From the NCBI GenBank assembly GCA_000169075.1, contig AAVT01000007.1, positions 62,001 through 126,000 on the forward strand: a stretch of DNA of 64,000 nucleotides. Reading direction: 5' to 3'. Positions 61,070 through 64,000 of this stretch are shown in pieces; position 1 is the first letter of the stretch; the number at the start of each line of letters is the position of its first letter. The stretch comes from a marine gamma proteobacterium HTCC2143 (GTDB taxonomy: Bacteria > Pseudomonadota > Gammaproteobacteria > Pseudomonadales > Dasaniaceae). The position numbers and the translations under genes are program-made. A model generated the notes under the pieces. It had not been told where the DNA came from. It saw only the letters and a program-made list of their open reading frames with translations, and made no database searches.

Positions 61070-62056
61070 CTATTGAGCTCGCAATTCATTGCTTAGTTGA
61101 TAAACCGCCATCGCATAGAGCTTGCTATGGTTGTATCGAGTAATCACATAAAAATTATGCAAACCAATCCAGTATTCCTCACCACTGTCGCCGACTAGAC
61201 GCATCGCTGTTGCAGGCTGGTCATTTGCTATCTTGGACGAGGGGATAAAACCGTGGTCATTTAATTCAGCAACCGTCAGTTTTGGCCGCAATTTCTGGTT
61301 TGCCATATCGACCTTGTGATCTGCAGTCACGGTAGCCGTCACCGTCACCGTCCCATCAGGAACCCAGCCGTGCGACTTAAAATAATTGGCAACACTGCCA
61401 ATGGCATCTACAGGATTATTAACAATATCAGCGACACCATCACCGTCAAAGTCGATGGCGTAATGGCGGTAGCTACTCGGGATAAATTGACCGTAACCCA
61501 TCGCACCGGCATAAGATCCTTTCACGGTTTCGGCATCAAAATTTTGCTCTTGCACCAGCAAAAAATATTCTTCAAGCTGGCCACTGAAAAACTTGCTTCG
61601 GCGGGGATAATCAAAACTCAACGTGGCCAACGCGTCCAGTACTCGATAATTGCCCTTTTGGCGACCATAGCGGGTTTCAACACCTATGATTGCGGCAATA
61701 ATTTCCGTTGGTACGCCAAATTCTCGCTCAGCTCTGGCCAGTGTATCAGCATACGTTTTCATAAATTCACGCCCAAGCTTAGTACGCTTTTCGGTGACAA
61801 AAATCTTGCGATACTGGCCCCAGGTTTTTGTCTTTTCGGCAGGTCGAGCGATTGCATCCAAAATTGACTGCTTGCGCGTGGCACTAGCCATAGCGGCTTC
61901 CATATAACTCCGATCGAAATTGTGCGTCGAAACCATTTTTTCTACAAATGCCAGCGCCATGGGATGCTCCGCATAATTATCATCAGCAATAGCATACTGA
62001 CCAAAACAAACTGCAACCAACAATACCTTCGCACCAACTGCTATTTTCCTAAACAT
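61070..62056 (-). CDS. mltB: membrane-bound lytic murein transglycosylase B
   Basis: MltB is a lytic transglycosylase that cuts peptidoglycan with formation of anhydromuramic ends, the substrates later recycled through AmpD. The product has 328 residues. The signal sequence covers about residues 1-24 and lacks a lipobox in front of DDNYAEHP. The catalytic Glu lies in IIAAIIGVETRYGRQKG, with GAMGYGQFIPSSYRHYAIDFDGDGVADI. AAGGAG lies nine bases before the ATG at 62056. It sits between rodA and rlpA. Confidence 0.94.
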   Translation of the reverse strand: MFRKIAVGAKVLLVAVCFGQYAIADDNYAEHPMALAFVEKMVSTHNFDRSYMEAAMASATRKQSILDAIARPAEKTKTWGQYRKIFVTEKRTKLGREFMKTYADTLARAEREFGVPTEIIAAIIGVETRYGRQKGNYRVLDALATLSFDYPRRSKFFSGQLEEYFLLVQEQNFDAETVKGSYAGAMGYGQFIPSSYRHYAIDFDGDGVADIVNNPVDAIGSVANYFKSHGWVPDGTVTVTATVTADHKVDMANQKLRPKLTVAELNDHGFIPSSKIANDQPATAMRLVGDSGEEYWIGLHNFYVITRYNHSKLYAMAVYQLSNELRAQ

Positions 62057-62146
62057 CACCCGCGTCTCCTTCCGAAAAAAAACCGTCCAACAACCTAAAA
62101 ATTAAGTCACCACCATACTGTATTCTTGACTTTTCGGGAACGACAA

Positions 62147-63292
62147 TCACTGCCCGATGATACGTTTTTCGGTGCTAATTGCCATTAATAAACCAAAACC
62201 TGCCAACAGTGTTACCAGTGACGTCCCGCCCTGACTAACCAGTGGCAATGGTACTCCAACAACTGGCAACAAACCCGATACCATTCCCATATTAACAAAA
62301 ACATAGACGAAAAAAGTTAAGGTAATACTGCCCGCAAGCAAACGGCCAAAACTGTGCTGAGCGTTAACACCTATCCATAAGCCCCGGAAAATGATGGCCA
62401 CATAAAGGCTCAATAAGGCCAAGACTCCCTGTAAGCCCCACTCTTCAGCCAGTACAGCAATAATAAAATCCGTATGACTCTCCGGTAGAAAATCCAGTTG
62501 TGATTGGGTTCCGTTTGTCCACCCCTTACCATCCCAGCCGCCGGAACCAATCGCTGTTTTTGACTGAATAATATTCCATCCGGCACCCAGCTTATCGCTT
62601 TCCGGGTTCAGGAGGGTAAGAATTCTAGTCCGCTGATAGTCTAATAATACAAATTGCCACATAGGCCATGCCGAGCATAGTAACAAGCCGACGGCGCCAA
62701 AAATAAAGCGCCAGCCAATGCCCGATAAAAACAACACAAAAAGACCTGATGCCGCTATCAAAATAGAGGTGCCCAAATCAGGCTGACGGGCAATTAAAAA
62801 AGTGGGCACTGCAATCACTACAAGACTGACAAGGATATATTTGAATCGTGGCGGCAACGCCCTCGAGGAAAAATACCAGGCCGCCGCCATTGGCACTACT
62901 AGTTTCATCACTTCTGAGGGTTGAAACCGAAACCCTCCCAAACTCAACCATCGCTGCGCACCTTTTGCACCAACGCCGACTAGTGGCACCGCTATTAGTA
63001 GCAATATACCGACCACATAAGCTAGCGGTGCTAGGCGCTTGACGCGCTCCACGTTAAATTGCGCAATAACGATCATACCGATGTAGGCTATCAGTAAAAA
63101 ACGCCCCTGACGGACAAGAATGGCACTATTTTGATTGCCTGCGCTATACAGCACCAGTAACCCAAACACCGTAAGCGCTAACAGTAAGAGCAACAGTATT
63201 GGATCAATGTGCATACGCTGCCAAATGCTCACGCGACGAGCAAGATCCGCGGACTGTCCCGGCATTTGCCGAACAAAATCGGTTCGATTCAA
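62147..63292 (-). CDS. rodA: rod-shape SEDS glycosyltransferase RodA
   Basis: RodA (MrdB) polymerises peptidoglycan glycan strands during side-wall elongation together with PBP2. The protein has 381 residues with about ten membrane helices. SEDS signatures are GAKGAQRWLSLGGFRFQPSEVMKL, FLIARQPDLGTSILI, the long periplasmic loop GWDGKGWTNGTQSQLDFLPESHTDFIIAVLAEEWG, and LPLVSQGGTSLVT at the end. It follows mrdA by about 38 bases. Confidence 0.96.
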   Translation of the reverse strand: MNRTDFVRQMPGQSADLARRVSIWQRMHIDPILLLLLLALTVFGLLVLYSAGNQNSAILVRQGRFLLIAYIGMIVIAQFNVERVKRLAPLAYVVGILLLIAVPLVGVGAKGAQRWLSLGGFRFQPSEVMKLVVPMAAAWYFSSRALPPRFKYILVSLVVIAVPTFLIARQPDLGTSILIAASGLFVLFLSGIGWRFIFGAVGLLLCSAWPMWQFVLLDYQRTRILTLLNPESDKLGAGWNIIQSKTAIGSGGWDGKGWTNGTQSQLDFLPESHTDFIIAVLAEEWGLQGVLALLSLYVAIIFRGLWIGVNAQHSFGRLLAGSITLTFFVYVFVNMGMVSGLLPVVGVPLPLVSQGGTSLVTLLAGFGLLMAISTEKRIIGQ

Positions 63293-63330
63293 AATTCAAT
63301 CACTGCTGTGTCGACTATAATTATCATTAT

Positions 63331-64000
63331 TTACCTGCTTATCACTGCTAACTGGCCACGGTCCAAATCGCTTCGCGCCGATACTTTTTTGCCAACCACA
63401 CTGTCATTCAAAACAGGGGCGTTCAACATGTCTTGGTCGATGAGATAAGCGTCGAGTACTTTACGCGCGATGCTGGCGGCACGGCTACTTTTTTCACCAT
63501 TTTCTATAATGACCGCAACAACTATTTTTGGGCTTGCAAGCGGTGCAAAGCCGACAAAAAGTGCATTATCCCGATGGCGCGCAGAAATCTTGTCAGTGTC
63601 ATATTCCTCATCTTGGGCGATCCCAATCACTTGAGCGGTACCGGTTTTCCCCCCAATTTTATACTGGGCACCACGACTAATCGCATTCGCAGAACCCCGG
63701 GGCCCATGAACAACCTGACTCATGGCATGATGAATAAAATCCCAGTGTTTATCATCGACTTCTATTGTGGCTAATTGGGGAACAGGCATTTCCTCGTCGT
63801 TTTTACTCTTTAACAACCGCGGTGAAAAATGAACACCTCGATTAGCCAGTGCAGCAATACCTGTTGCTAACTGGAGCGGGGTAACTAACAAATAACCCTG
63901 CCCTATCCCCGTGTTGATTGTTTCACCGGGATACCATGGCAGTCGCTTATAACGTCGCTTCCATTCTCTCGAAGGAAGCAATCCGCTGCGTTCGTTATTT
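63331..64000 (-). CDS. mrdA: penicillin-binding protein 2 (5' part outside window)
   Basis: This is the C-terminal part of the elongation transpeptidase PBP2, about 222 residues visible. It begins inside the ERSGLLPSREWKRR segment, then PWYPGETINTGIGQGYLLVTPLQLA, the KTG-box GGKTGTAQV, and the strand ALFVGFAPLASPKIVVAVIIENG. The active-site SxxK and SxN motifs lie before the window edge. The C-terminal tail after KVLDAYLIDQD is about 35 residues. It forms the mrdA-rodA pair. Confidence 0.96.
   Translation of the reverse strand, partial: NNERSGLLPSREWKRRYKRLPWYPGETINTGIGQGYLLVTPLQLATGIAALANRGVHFSPRLLKSKNDEEMPVPQLATIEVDDKHWDFIHHAMSQVVHGPRGSANAISRGAQYKIGGKTGTAQVIGIAQDEEYDTDKISARHRDNALFVGFAPLASPKIVVAVIIENGEKSSRAASIARKVLDAYLIDQDMLNAPVLNDSVVGKKVSARSDLDRGQLAVISR

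Overview
The window looks like a chromosome segment of an aerobic gammaproteobacterium, probably a marine relative of Pseudomonas or the Cellvibrionales. This rests on gene order and on which protein families are present. The genus cannot be read from the sequence. Base composition is close to balanced over most of the window and visibly more AT-rich around 34.9-37.6 kb.

Layout. (1) 1-15.6 kb is the classical information-processing block, nearly all on the minus strand. In transcription order it runs rlmE, ftsH, folP, glmM, tpiA, secG, tRNA-Leu(GAG), tRNA-fMet, rimP, nusA, infB, rbfA, truB, rpsO, pnp, with yhbY divergent at the far end. It matches the E. coli 69-min order closely, with tpiA added. 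folP is broken by a one-base frameshift. The tRNA-fMet gene has a strong promoter of its own and is followed by two tandem intrinsic terminators before rimP. (2) 15.7-24 kb holds a CitE-like lyase gene and, divergently, a complete leucine/isovalerate catabolic operon, liuRABCDE, with a perfect palindromic operator candidate in front of liuR. (3) 24-29.3 kb holds ampE, ampD, a DUF1631 gene and nadC. (4) 29.4-40.5 kb is a surface-glycan island placed exactly between nadC and pilA, which are neighbours in Pseudomonas. It carries wbpB/D/E/I homologues for a diacetamido-uronic acid sugar nucleotide, a DUF354 protein, a GT4 glycosyltransferase, a Wzx-type flippase, a polyprenyl-phosphate GT2, and a large GT-C/TPR membrane protein divergent from pilA. 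(5) 40.7-46.6 kb is the type IV pilus cluster pilA-pilB-pilC-pilD with coaE, yacG and a PilZ-domain gene. pilA has a textbook sigma-54 promoter and a far-upstream palindrome. (6) 46.8-64 kb is housekeeping: DUF1820, then miaB-phoH-ybeY-corC-lnt and leuS-lptE-holA on plus, facing lipA-lipB-ybeD-dacA-rlpA-mltB-rodA-mrdA on minus.

How it fits together. The genes serve translation, transcription termination and RNA decay (region 1), branched-chain carbon use (2), cell-wall recycling and NAD synthesis (3), surface glycan and pilus assembly (4-5), and envelope, lipoate and peptidoglycan elongation functions (6). The most interesting part is the glycan island. Its pilA-proximal half (GT-C/TPR protein coupled to a GtrB/DPM-like GT2) resembles a lipid-phosphate-sugar-dependent pilin O-glycosylation module. 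That function is inference, not shown by the sequence.
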